64,000 nt of DNA from Hyphomonas sp. TMED17 (GTDB lineage: Bacteria; Pseudomonadota; Alphaproteobacteria; Caulobacterales; Hyphomonadaceae): assembly GCA_002172915.1 (NCBI GenBank), contig NHBW01000006.1, positions 159,572-223,571 on the forward strand, read 5' to 3'. The notes beneath the pieces were generated by a model. That model was not told the origin of the DNA. It saw only the letters and a list, made by a program, of their open reading frames with translations, and ran no database searches. Position 1 is the first letter of the stretch; each line of letters starts with the position of its first letter. The position numbers and the translations under genes were made by a program. Positions 9,426-17,610 of the stretch are shown piece by piece.

Positions 9426-10055
9426 TTACTGCCCCCATTCCAACCAGGGCGCGGCCAGTTTGCGTTTATTTTCGAACGTCTCAATCGCCGCGCTATCTTT
9501 CAAACTCATCGCAATATCATCCATGCCGGTGCTGATTTTTTCTTTACTGCCGGCATCAATATCAAAGTGATGTTGCGAACCATCAGGCGCGATAATCAGC
9601 TGCTGCTCAAGATCAACCTCGAAGACACTATTGCTGCCACCGGCCTGCGCTGCCAGCTGGTCACAGATGTCGGCCGGAAGGACAACCGCTAGAATACCGT
9701 TCTTACTACAATTATTAAAGAATATGTCGGCAAAACTCGGCGCGACAATGCAGGTTACGCCCTGATCCAGAAGCGCCCAGGGCGCGTGCTCGCGAGACGA
9801 TCCACAACCAAAATTATCACCCGCGATCAGAACACCGGCCTCGGCGTATTGCGGCTTGTTCAGCACAAAATCGAGATTCCGGCTGCCATCGGGCAGCGTC
9901 TTCAATTCGTAGAAGAGTCCCTCTGAAAGACCATCGCGTTCGGTGGTTTTCAGAAACTGCTTGGGAATAATCATATCGGTGTCGACATTCGCCATCAGCT
10001 TGTCCTGATCCGTCAGCGGCGCGGCCGTCCCGCGAAATCTTGTAAACGCTTTCAT
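9426..10055 (-). CDS. leuD: 3-Isopropylmalate dehydratase small subunit
   Basis: This is the small subunit of isopropylmalate isomerase, which pairs with LeuC to move the hydroxyl group of isopropylmalate. The 209 residues match the family, with MKAFTRFRGTAAPL at the start, the swivel-domain motif DMIIPKQFLKT and GDNFGCGSSREHAPWAL, the loop that contacts substrate. Unusually, it is separated from leuC by two other genes. It follows the VOC gene after nine bases and is read in the same direction. Confidence 0.95.
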   Translation of the reverse strand: MKAFTRFRGTAAPLTDQDKLMANVDTDMIIPKQFLKTTERDGLSEGLFYELKTLPDGSRNLDFVLNKPQYAEAGVLIAGDNFGCGSSREHAPWALLDQGVTCIVAPSFADIFFNNCSKNGILAVVLPADICDQLAAQAGGSNSVFEVDLEQQLIIAPDGSQHHFDIDAGSKEKISTGMDDIAMSLKDSAAIETFENKRKLAAPWLEWGQ

Positions 10056-10064
10056 ACTGGTCTC

Positions 10065-10892
10065 CTAGGTCGACGAGTGCTCAATGAATAGGGTGGGGAT
10101 GTCAAGGTTGTGATCGCGCAGCGTGAACACGCGGGTGCCGGGCTTACGGCCCCGGCGAATATCGCTGACCGAGCGACCCGCCGCCGCCAGTCGGTCGCCA
10201 ACCGGTTCCAGCTTATCGGCAGCCCAGGTCAGGCCCCATAATTTGTCAGGGCCAGATCCATCATTCGCGCCTGTAAGCTGTTGCACGACTTCCAGGCTCA
10301 GATTTCCAATCCGGAAGAATAGAAACCGGGTATCGAATTTCGGATAGACGCGATCAAGCGCCAGTCGAATGCCCAGCCGACCGCTATAATTGGCAACGGC
10401 ACGGTCAGGATTAGGGGTTTGAATTACCAGATGGTCGAGCCCCGTCACGCAGCCTTCGGACGCAGCAGGCCGCGGCAGATCGCGATCCGCCTCAATTACA
10501 AACGCCCGGACACCAGCCATAACCCCATCATCTAGTCGAAACCGCGTCCAGTGGCGGTCGAGCGCAGGCTGCCCCCCCTCAATTATTTCTCCGGGGCCCA
10601 GGCCTTTTCGCCCGGAGAGGCGATGGGCCTCTTTACTATCGACGGTTGCAAAGACGAGCGACGCCAGTCTTGTGCCTGCGCCGAATAATTGACGAAGCCG
10701 CGCGGCACTTTCGCCATCACCGGCAGGTGCAAGAATTTCGATCGCGGTATTGCCGACCGAAAAGACCGCGCTGGCGACACCGTCGGACTCGCCCCGAAAA
10801 ACCGGATCCGCACCCATTATCAGACGATAATCATCAACCGCTCTGTCAATATCGAGACTTAGCGCAACAATATGATCGAGGGCTGTTATCAT
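10065..10892 (-). CDS. Two-domain VOC/glyoxalase-like protein inside the leucine operon
   Basis: A 275-residue protein with two vicinal-oxygen-chelate-like halves: TALDHIVALSLDIDRAVDDY at residues 3-22 and TGLDHLVIQTPNPDRAVANY near 147-166. The arrangement resembles glyoxalase-like (PF13468-type) proteins. The ATG at 10892 overlaps the end of the GNAT gene as ATGA, which fixes the start. Metal ligands and substrate cannot be assigned. It lies nine bases before leuD, so it must be on the leu transcript. A role in leucine metabolism is possible but unproven. Confidence 0.75.
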   Translation of the reverse strand: MITALDHIVALSLDIDRAVDDYRLIMGADPVFRGESDGVASAVFSVGNTAIEILAPAGDGESAARLRQLFGAGTRLASLVFATVDSKEAHRLSGRKGLGPGEIIEGGQPALDRHWTRFRLDDGVMAGVRAFVIEADRDLPRPAASEGCVTGLDHLVIQTPNPDRAVANYSGRLGIRLALDRVYPKFDTRFLFFRIGNLSLEVVQQLTGANDGSGPDKLWGLTWAADKLEPVGDRLAAAGRSVSDIRRGRKPGTRVFTLRDHNLDIPTLFIEHSST

Positions 10893-11557
10893 TGAAACAT
10901 CTCTCCCAGACGACGACGCTGACAACCGGAGCTATCAAAATTCTCAGGCGACAGCCAAGCATTATAGTCCGGTTTTAGCCGCTGCCAGTCGGCATCGGTC
11001 ATTGCAAACCACGCCGTGTCGCGGCTACCACCTTTAACCACCATGTCATTGCGGAACGTCCCTTCATAGACGAAGCCGAGGCGCTCAGCCGCCCGTTTGG
11101 ACGCCAGATTGTCATTATGGCATTTCCACTCATAACGTCGATAACCGAGTGTATCAAAGACATGCGATGCCATCAGATACATGGCTTCCTTTGCTGCCGC
11201 CGTTCTTTTCAGATCGGCGCCGAAAGCTACGCTTCCAATCTCGACGCTGCCATGTGCAGCCCGGATCCGCATATAGCTCGAAGTCCCGACGATGCGGCCA
11301 TCATCCCGCTGCCTAAAAACCAATGTCTCCCACTGACCGGCCTCGCGGTTAGCCTCAAAAGCTGTTTCGAATTCTTGAATTTCGTCATACGGCCCGTGCG
11401 GCATGTAATCCCATACCGACGAATTTTCTGGGCCTGCAATGGCTGCAAACAGACCTTCGCGATGACGCGACCAGTCTAATGGCTCCAATATGATCCGCGA
11501 CCCGACAAGCCGTGTCTGACCGGGTCGCTCACATGGTTGCCAGTCTGCCAGGTTCAC
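10889..11557 (-). CDS. GNAT N-acetyltransferase (RimJ/RimL-like) inside the leucine operon
   Basis: A 222-residue acetyltransferase with the N-terminal [17 protein letters not shown] typical of RimJ/RimL-like GNATs, [10 protein letters not shown] in the central sheet and the CoA-binding and fold end [20 protein letters not shown]. Translation appears to start at a GTG (11557) that overlaps the leuC stop (GTGA, 11557-11554); its own stop overlaps the VOC start (ATGA). It is therefore coupled on both sides within the leu genes. The acceptor substrate is unknown. Confidence 0.8.
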   Translation of the reverse strand: MNLADWQPCERPGQTRLVGSRIILEPLDWSRHREGLFAAIAGPENSSVWDYMPHGPYDEIQEFETAFEANREAGQWETLVFRQRDDGRIVGTSSYMRIRAAHGSVEIGSVAFGADLKRTAAAKEAMYLMASHVFDTLGYRRYEWKCHNDNLASKRAAERLGFVYEGTFRNDMVVKGGSRDTAWFAMTDADWQRLKPDYNAWLSPENFDSSGCQRRRLGEMFQ

Positions 11558-12951
11558 CCAATCATTCCGGACAAAGCGGCCCGTGCAGCGAGTGCCGGAC
11601 TCATCAAATGGGTCCGCCCGCCACGGCCCTGCCGGCCTTCGAAATTACGATTGGACGTCGATGCACATCGTTCACCCGGCGCCAAAATGTCCGGGTTCAT
11701 GCCAAGACACATCGAACACCCCGGCTGCCGCCATTCGAACCCGGCTTTGATAAATACTTCATCAAGGCCTTCTGCTTCCGCCTGTGCCCTGACCAGACCG
11801 GACCCCGGAACCACCATGGCTCTGACACCTTCGGCCACTTTGCCGCCAGCCGCGATGGCTGCAGCCGACCGCAAATCCTCAATACGGGAATTCGTGCAAG
11901 ACCCGATAAACACTCTCTGTACCGGCGTTCCGGAAATTGCCTGCCCGGGCTCGAGTCCCATATAATCAAGGGCGCGCTCGATTGCTGCCCGTTTGTTCAA
12001 GTCTTCAATTTCGGACGGGTCCGGCACGTTGGCAGAAATAGCAATCGCCTGCTCCGGGCTTGTGCCCCATGTCACTGTTGGCTCGATATCGGCGGCATTC
12101 ACGTCAATGACAACGTCCCAGACCGCATCGGAATCAGAATACAAAGTCCGCCAGTAACGCTCAGCCAGCTCCCACGCACCCGCTTTCGGCGCAGACGGAC
12201 GACCGCGCATATATGCAAACGTTGTCTCGTCCGGTGCAATCAGTCCGGCCCGTGCGCCACCTTCAATCGCAAGATTACAAAGTGTCATCCGGGCTTCCAT
12301 TGACAGCGCCGAAATCGCCTCGCCGCGATATTCAATAACGCAGCCATTCCCGCCTGCTGTTCCAGTCAGAGCAATCAGATGCAAAGCGAGGTCTTTGGCC
12401 GTAACGCCGTCACGTAGTTGGCCATTCACATTGACCGCCATATTCTTCATTTTCCGCGTCCGCAGAGTCTGCGTCGCCAGAACATGCTCGACTTCGCTAG
12501 TTCCGATACCGTGTGCCAAAGCGCCGAAGGCGCCGTGCGTGGATGTATGGCTGTCGCCGCAAACAATTGTCATACCCGGCTGGGTGCGACCCTGCTCGGG
12601 ACCGACAACATGCACAATGCCGTTGCGCGGATCGCCCATCGGAAAGAATTCGATCCCGAACTCGGCAACATTCTTCGTCAGAGCGGTGAGCTGATTACGA
12701 GCGGCCTCATCACGAACACCGGCCAGTCCCAGCTGCTGGCCCTCAGTTGGCGTATTATGGTCAGCCACTGCGAGCGTAAGATCCGGTCGACGGACCGCAC
12801 GCGACTCCGCCCTTAAACCCGAGAAAGCCTGCGGGGTTGTAACTTCATGTATCAAGTGCAGGTCGATATAGACAAGAGAATCACCGGTCGCCGCGTCGGT
12901 GCTGACCAGATGGTCGTTCCAGATCTTGTCGTAGAGTGTTTGCCCCGCCAT
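11554..12951 (-). CDS. leuC: 3-Isopropylmalate dehydratase large subunit
   Basis: The 465-residue aconitase-family subunit of isopropylmalate isomerase. It starts [16 protein letters not shown] and carries the 4Fe-4S cysteines in FIGSCTNSR and [10 protein letters not shown], as well as the ADHNTPT loop. It is the first gene of the leucine run, 105 bases behind rplS with a GC-rich hairpin between them. The AGGAG seen upstream is 15 bases from the ATG, with a closer GAGG. The stop overlaps a GTG start of the GNAT gene. Confidence 0.95.
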   Translation of the reverse strand: MAGQTLYDKIWNDHLVSTDAATGDSLVYIDLHLIHEVTTPQAFSGLRAESRAVRRPDLTLAVADHNTPTEGQQLGLAGVRDEAARNQLTALTKNVAEFGIEFFPMGDPRNGIVHVVGPEQGRTQPGMTIVCGDSHTSTHGAFGALAHGIGTSEVEHVLATQTLRTRKMKNMAVNVNGQLRDGVTAKDLALHLIALTGTAGGNGCVIEYRGEAISALSMEARMTLCNLAIEGGARAGLIAPDETTFAYMRGRPSAPKAGAWELAERYWRTLYSDSDAVWDVVIDVNAADIEPTVTWGTSPEQAIAISANVPDPSEIEDLNKRAAIERALDYMGLEPGQAISGTPVQRVFIGSCTNSRIEDLRSAAAIAAGGKVAEGVRAMVVPGSGLVRAQAEAEGLDEVFIKAGFEWRQPGCSMCLGMNPDILAPGERCASTSNRNFEGRQGRGGRTHLMSPALAARAALSGMIG

Positions 12952-13004
12952 GCCTTAACCTCGCTACTCCTGTCAGAACCGATTTTCAGGAGATATTATA
13001 TAAC

Positions 13005-13033
13005 GGACCCCGCCCATACAATGAGCGGGGTCC
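13005..13033 (-). terminator. GC-rich hairpin after rplS, before leuC
   Basis: A perfect 9-bp inverted repeat, GGACCCCGC and GCGGGGTCC, is separated by 11 bases. On the minus strand it follows the rplS stop by about 24 bases and is followed by GTTATATAATA, a T/A-rich but imperfect tail. It most likely ends the trmD-rplS transcript. Lying 54 bases ahead of leuC, it could also act as an attenuator; I see no leucine-rich leader peptide. Confidence 0.6.
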
Positions 13034-13056
13034 GATAGAATTCGTTATTTTATGCG

Positions 13057-13617
13057 CTAGGCTTCGTCGCCACCCGCATTGTCGGCCTCTGCCTCTGCAG
13101 CTGCTGCGGCGGCTTCGGCAGCCTCGGCAGCGGCCTTCTCTTTAGAAGCCGCATCACGGGCCACGGCCGCTTCTTCACGACGTGCCACTTTGGCGGCATC
13201 ACGCTGACGGCGAAGCTCGGTCTTGGATGCCACGACTTCATTAGCTTCCATACCGTGTCCGGTTGTCCGCTCGGCAATCCGGGCCGACTTACCGCGACGA
13301 TCACGCAAATAGTAAAGTTTCGCCCGGCGCACCCGGCCTTTACGTTTAACTTCAATACTTTCGATCATTGGTGATACGACAGGGAAAACCCGCTCGACAC
13401 CTTCACCGAAAGAAATCTTGCGCACCGTAAAGCTCTCATTAAGCCCACGTCCGGAGCGTGCGATACACACACCCTCATAGCGCTGGACACGCTCACGGTC
13501 GCCTTCTTTGATCCGCACATTCACGGTCAAAGTATCACCCGGCGAAAAATCCGGGATTGTCTTATCCGCACTTACCCGTGCGACTTCTTCAGCTTCTAGC
13601 TGCTCAATTATATTCAT
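13057..13617 (-). CDS. rplS: 50S ribosomal protein bL19
   Basis: Ribosomal protein at the 30S-50S interface. The first about 120 residues are canonical: [42 protein letters not shown] and [14 protein letters not shown]. The remaining about 65 residues are an Arg/Lys then Ala/Glu-rich tail, an extension common in alphaproteobacteria that makes the protein 186 residues. The start overlaps the trmD end by 14 bases, the usual trmD-rplS coupling. Confidence 0.96.
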   Translation of the reverse strand: MNIIEQLEAEEVARVSADKTIPDFSPGDTLTVNVRIKEGDRERVQRYEGVCIARSGRGLNESFTVRKISFGEGVERVFPVVSPMIESIEVKRKGRVRRAKLYYLRDRRGKSARIAERTTGHGMEANEVVASKTELRRQRDAAKVARREEAAVARDAASKEKAAAEAAEAAAAAAEAEADNAGGDEA

Positions 13618-14332
13618 CGTCCGTCTCCGACGCTCGCAAATCCGGTATCTCGCGGAAAGCGCCGTATAAATCGGGACGCCGGGCTTTTGTCAATGCCTCA
13701 CTCTGCCGATTTCTCCACTCTGCGATCTTTTTATGATCTCCCGAAATCAGCACGGGGGGTGTATTACGTCCTTCCCAGCTTCTTGGCAGAGTATAATGCG
13801 GGTATTCCAGCAGACCGGAACTAAAACTTTCCTCCTCAACCGAGCTTTGATTCCCGGTCACGCCGGGGATCAAACGCAACGTTGTTTCAAGCATTGCCAT
13901 TGCGGCCGCCTCGCCGCCTGCGAGGATAAAATCACCTAGTGAAACTTCGACCAGATTACGGCCTTCAATGACCCGTTCATCCAGCCCTTCAAAGCGGCCA
14001 CAAAAGAATACCAGCCCTTCACCCCGCGCCCAGTCCTGCGCCATGGACTGGGAAAATGGCACCCCCCGGGGGCTGGGATAAATGATTGGTCGGCGGTCAC
14101 CACCCAGACTGTCGATCGCAGCAGCGGCAACATCTGGCCGCAAGACCAGACCCGCACCACCACCAGCGGGCGATTCGTCGACCTGCCGGTGACGCCCCAG
14201 ACCGAACTCTCGCAAATTAACGGTTTCAAGCGACCACAGACCCTGTCGACGGGCGCGTTCGAAAATCGATACGCCCAGCAGGCCCGGAAAGGCCTCAGGA
14301 TAAAGCGTTATTACAGATGCGTTAAATGCCAT
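13604..14332 (-). CDS. trmD: tRNA (guanine-37-N1) methyltransferase TrmD
   Basis: TrmD places m1G at position 37 of tRNA to prevent frameshifting. The SPOUT knot is visible: [19 protein letters not shown], followed by the C-terminal [19 protein letters not shown]. The start at 14332 ([17 protein letters not shown], 242 residues) fits the family length; in-frame alternatives at 14347 and 14407 would add unconserved residues. No clear Shine-Dalgarno marks any of them. The end overlaps rplS. Confidence 0.92.
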   Translation of the reverse strand: MAFNASVITLYPEAFPGLLGVSIFERARRQGLWSLETVNLREFGLGRHRQVDESPAGGGAGLVLRPDVAAAAIDSLGGDRRPIIYPSPRGVPFSQSMAQDWARGEGLVFFCGRFEGLDERVIEGRNLVEVSLGDFILAGGEAAAMAMLETTLRLIPGVTGNQSSVEEESFSSGLLEYPHYTLPRSWEGRNTPPVLISGDHKKIAEWRNRQSEALTKARRPDLYGAFREIPDLRASETDDEYN

Positions 14333-14427
14333 TCTGCGTGCATACATGTTCGTTTTCGACCTGACCAGCACCCGCGTCCTGACCGGATATGGCACCGGTT
14401 CCGCCACGAGCTAGAATGATCGGGTGT

Positions 14428-15696
14428 TCAGCTCTCGCCGATATCTTCGGGGACCGGCATGACTTTCAAGCCGGTTATCTGATTGCGGGCGCGTCTGATA
14501 ATATCGAACCGGTGACCATGGAAAGCGAATCGCTGGCCGGACTCAGGTATGGTCTGGGCTTCGTGGATGACCAGACCTGCAACTGTCACGGCCTCTTCGT
14601 CCGGCAATGACCAGCCGGTCGCACGATTCAGATCACGAATTGTAACCCAGCCATCGACAAGAACGGAACCATCACTTTCAACTTTGACACCCTCGACCAC
14701 AACATCATGCTCGTCGCGAATATCACCGACGATTTCCTCCAATATATCTTCGAGCGTTACGAGCCCTTGCAGTGTCCCATACTCGTCAACCACAAGCGCA
14801 AAATGGCTACGCTGTTTCAAAAACAGGTCGAGCTGGTCTTCGGCCCGGGTCGTCTCGGGAATGAACCAGGGGTCACGACAGATTTCCAGAATATCCAGAC
14901 CGGTTGTCAGCCCGCCCTGCGCGACCACTGCGCGCAACAGATCCTTGACGTGAAGGACGCCAACAATTTCCTCCTGATCGCCACGATATAAAGGCAGCCT
15001 TGTATGCGGACTTCCGAGCGCCTTGCGGACAATTTTTTCAGCCGGCTGCTCGACATCGATCATGACAATATTCTTGCGGTGGATCATGACCTCTTCAACT
15101 GTCATGTCTTTCAGGTCCAGTGCACCAACCAGGCGATGCCGGTTCTTGGCATCCAGCCCCTCTTCGGAGTGGTGAAGGTCAATTGTTCCCCGGATGTCAT
15201 CCTCGGCCGTCACTTCGTCGACCGGACGCCGGACCCGCAGCAAGCGCAACGTCAGATTGACCACCCATTGAATTGCAATGACAAACCGTCGGCAGACCGC
15301 CACGAGCCAGCCGATCGGGCGCGCAACTCGCATTGCCATCTGATCGGCATGGGAAATCGCATAGGTCTTGGGCAACACTTCGGCAAAAATCAGGACCAGC
15401 AGGGTCATCACCGCAGTTGCGATGGCCACACCGGAGGACCCGAACAGCCCGATAAACATACTCGTCGCCATTGCTGAAGCCAGAATGTTAACGAGATTGT
15501 TGCCCAGCAGAATTGAGCCGATCAGACCTTCACGATCGGAGATCAGCCGGTTCACCAGTGCGGCCCGGCGATCACCATTGCTCTCGAGTTGATGCATTCT
15601 TGCGCGGCTTGCCGCCGTCAAAGCCGTTTCGGACCCCGAGAAGAAACCAGAAAGTCCCAGCAATGCCAGAACTGCAAATGTCGTGCCGATAATCAT
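14428..15696 (-). CDS. CNNM/CorC-type membrane protein with CBS domains
   Basis: A 422-residue DUF21-CBS-CorC_HlyC protein, a family linked to magnesium or divalent-cation efflux. The N-terminal part has about four hydrophobic segments with LSGFFSGSETALTAASRARM and EVLPKTYA, signatures of DUF21. A CBS pair follows (about residues 195-330), then a C-terminal CorC/HlyC domain. It sits directly behind aroB with stop and start sharing one base (TGATG), as is common in alphaproteobacterial aroK-aroB clusters. A second, shorter CorC protein lies at 28562. Confidence 0.9.
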   Translation of the reverse strand: MIIGTTFAVLALLGLSGFFSGSETALTAASRARMHQLESNGDRRAALVNRLISDREGLIGSILLGNNLVNILASAMATSMFIGLFGSSGVAIATAVMTLLVLIFAEVLPKTYAISHADQMAMRVARPIGWLVAVCRRFVIAIQWVVNLTLRLLRVRRPVDEVTAEDDIRGTIDLHHSEEGLDAKNRHRLVGALDLKDMTVEEVMIHRKNIVMIDVEQPAEKIVRKALGSPHTRLPLYRGDQEEIVGVLHVKDLLRAVVAQGGLTTGLDILEICRDPWFIPETTRAEDQLDLFLKQRSHFALVVDEYGTLQGLVTLEDILEEIVGDIRDEHDVVVEGVKVESDGSVLVDGWVTIRDLNRATGWSLPDEEAVTVAGLVIHEAQTIPESGQRFAFHGHRFDIIRRARNQITGLKVMPVPEDIGES

Positions 15697-16814
15697 CAGC
15701 GGCCTTGTAACTCCTCAGACAGAAACTGCTGAACATCCTTTAGATCAGCATCGGGCAAGATGAAAGCCATGCCAAGTCCCTTCGAAAGAATCAAGGGGAC
15801 ATGACCCGACCGGACCTTTTTATCCTGTTTCATAGCAGCAACGAGGTCCGCCGCCCGATAGGCACCCCCTGAAAGTTTCGAAACATCTGTCTCGAGCCCG
15901 CCACCCGCAAGAACCTGATCGGCCCGGATACAATCCGCCATACTCATCAAACCGAGACGATGCGAATACCTCAGAGCCAATACCATGCCGGTGCCGACCG
16001 CTTCGCCATGTAGCAAATCGGGGCCATACCCGTTCGCCGCCTCTAGCGCATGCCCGAATGTATGCCCCAGATTAAGCAATGCCCGAACCCCGCCCTCACG
16101 CTCGTCAGCGGCAACAATTCTGGCTTTCGCCTGACATGATACCGCGACCGCATGACTGATATAGTCGGCCTGTAGATTCAAAACTTTATCGCCATGGGAT
16201 TCCAGCCAGGCGAAGAACTCCGGATCGTCAATCAACCCGTATTTGACGATTTCGGCATACCCTGCGCGGCGTTGCCGGTCAGGCAGGCTGTGCAGTAATC
16301 CGATGTCAGCAAGTACCAGCCTGGGCTGGTAGAAAGCGCCTATCAGGTTTTTGCCATGCTCTGTGTTAATTGCGGTTTTACCACCAACCGAACTATCGAC
16401 CTGGGCAAGCAAGGTCGTTGGTACTTGGACAAGGCTCATACCGCGCTTCATCAAAGAAGCGGCCAGCCCGGTCAGGTCTCCGATAACCCCGCCACCAAAT
16501 GCGACAATGACATCATCACGATTGGCGCCGCACTCAAGCAACCAGTCAAGCAGTTCACCAAGATGCGCCCATGACTTGCTCGCTTCGCCTGCAGGCAGAA
16601 CAAAATCATGCATTGTCAGGCCTGCTTCAGACAGCGACTGCCGACACACTCTGCCATGCAATCCCCAGACGACATTGTCAGATACAACAAAAACGCGCGA
16701 CTGTCTGGTGAGGTCTTTAAGATTCTGGCCAAGCTGGCTGACAAGACCGGATCCGATCCTGATATCATAGCTACGTGCGCCAAGTTCGACTGGCACACGA
16801 ATAAAATTGTCCAT
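15696..16814 (-). CDS. aroB: 3-Dehydroquinate synthase
   Basis: The enzyme makes 3-dehydroquinate from DAHP, the second step of the shikimate pathway, using NAD+ and zinc. At 372 residues it has GGGVIGDLTGLAASLMKRG, VPTTLLAQVDSSVGGKTAIN and GHTFGHALE, the last carrying zinc ligands. The start lies one base after the aroK stop (TGATATG), and the stop overlaps the CNNM gene, so the three are one coupled unit. Confidence 0.96.
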   Translation of the reverse strand: MDNFIRVPVELGARSYDIRIGSGLVSQLGQNLKDLTRQSRVFVVSDNVVWGLHGRVCRQSLSEAGLTMHDFVLPAGEASKSWAHLGELLDWLLECGANRDDVIVAFGGGVIGDLTGLAASLMKRGMSLVQVPTTLLAQVDSSVGGKTAINTEHGKNLIGAFYQPRLVLADIGLLHSLPDRQRRAGYAEIVKYGLIDDPEFFAWLESHGDKVLNLQADYISHAVAVSCQAKARIVAADEREGGVRALLNLGHTFGHALEAANGYGPDLLHGEAVGTGMVLALRYSHRLGLMSMADCIRADQVLAGGGLETDVSKLSGGAYRAADLVAAMKQDKKVRSGHVPLILSKGLGMAFILPDADLKDVQQFLSEELQGR

Positions 16815-16815
16815 A

Positions 16816-17397
16816 TCAGCCTCTTCTCTCAGCGGACCAGATATCGAGGGCCCGTAAGATTTTGTCTACCGTCTCCGAATGGGCGCCATCTACACTTTCA
16901 ACATGCACATCGGCAAGAGCGTATATGGGATCGCGGGTTTCTTGCAGGTTACGCAATACCGCACGCGGGTTTGGTTGTCGCAGTAAAGGACGGTGACTGC
17001 GGCGCGAAACCCGTTTCCAGAGCGTTTCAAAATCAGCATAAAGCCAGACGGTGACTGCGGTCTTATTCAGCAGCTTCCGGGTTTGCTCGTTCATATATGC
17101 TCCGCCACCGGTCGCAAGCACATGCGGCGCGCCCTGCAGCAAACGGGCAATGACTTTCTGTTCACCGCGTCGGAAACTTTCTTCACCATGATCTTTAAAA
17201 ATCTCGGGGATGCGCTGTCCTGCGGCCCTTTCAATTTCGTCATCGCTATCAAAAAACTGACGTCCCATGGCTTTGGCAAGGCGACGCCCGACGCTCGATT
17301 TTCCCGCACCCATCAGGCCGACGATCGCAACTGTCTTTTCAGTGCTCTCTGCCTCAATTTGGTCAGGTTTTGGACTAGAAGATGTGTTGTGAGCCAT
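16816..17397 (-). CDS. aroK: Shikimate kinase
   Basis: It phosphorylates shikimate with ATP. The P-loop GLMGAGKSSVG lies at about residues 28-38, followed by FFDSDDEIE, FRRGEQ and the TGGGAYMNE substrate motif; the lid arginines are in SRRSHRPLLR. The ATG at 17397 (193 residues) gives a Ser/Glu-rich N-terminal tail of about 20 residues; in-frame starts further up to 17466 exist but would run into the promoter region shared with the divergent exported protein. No strong ribosome site is visible. Confidence 0.93.
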   Translation of the reverse strand: MAHNTSSSPKPDQIEAESTEKTVAIVGLMGAGKSSVGRRLAKAMGRQFFDSDDEIERAAGQRIPEIFKDHGEESFRRGEQKVIARLLQGAPHVLATGGGAYMNEQTRKLLNKTAVTVWLYADFETLWKRVSRRSHRPLLRQPNPRAVLRNLQETRDPIYALADVHVESVDGAHSETVDKILRALDIWSAERRG

Positions 17398-17610
17398 TGC
17401 AGTTTCAGCTTTCAATGATGCAACTCTATACACGCCTATATGATCCTGCAATGCGCCGGTCATCATACTTTACACGGAGAGCCGTTCAAAATGTATAATT
17501 ACCGGACCCGGCCTGGCTTAACCCTTACATCAGGGCTATTCCCATTCAGGTCATTACCCCATACGGATGTTACTGAGCGGCAGATGGCACACAACAAACG
17601 GAGTATCGGC

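Noticed and set aside
11512-12303. Plus-strand frame of 263 codons
   Set aside because: It lies wholly opposite leuC and the GNAT end, is Arg/Pro/Cys-rich and matches no family; it is an antisense shadow.
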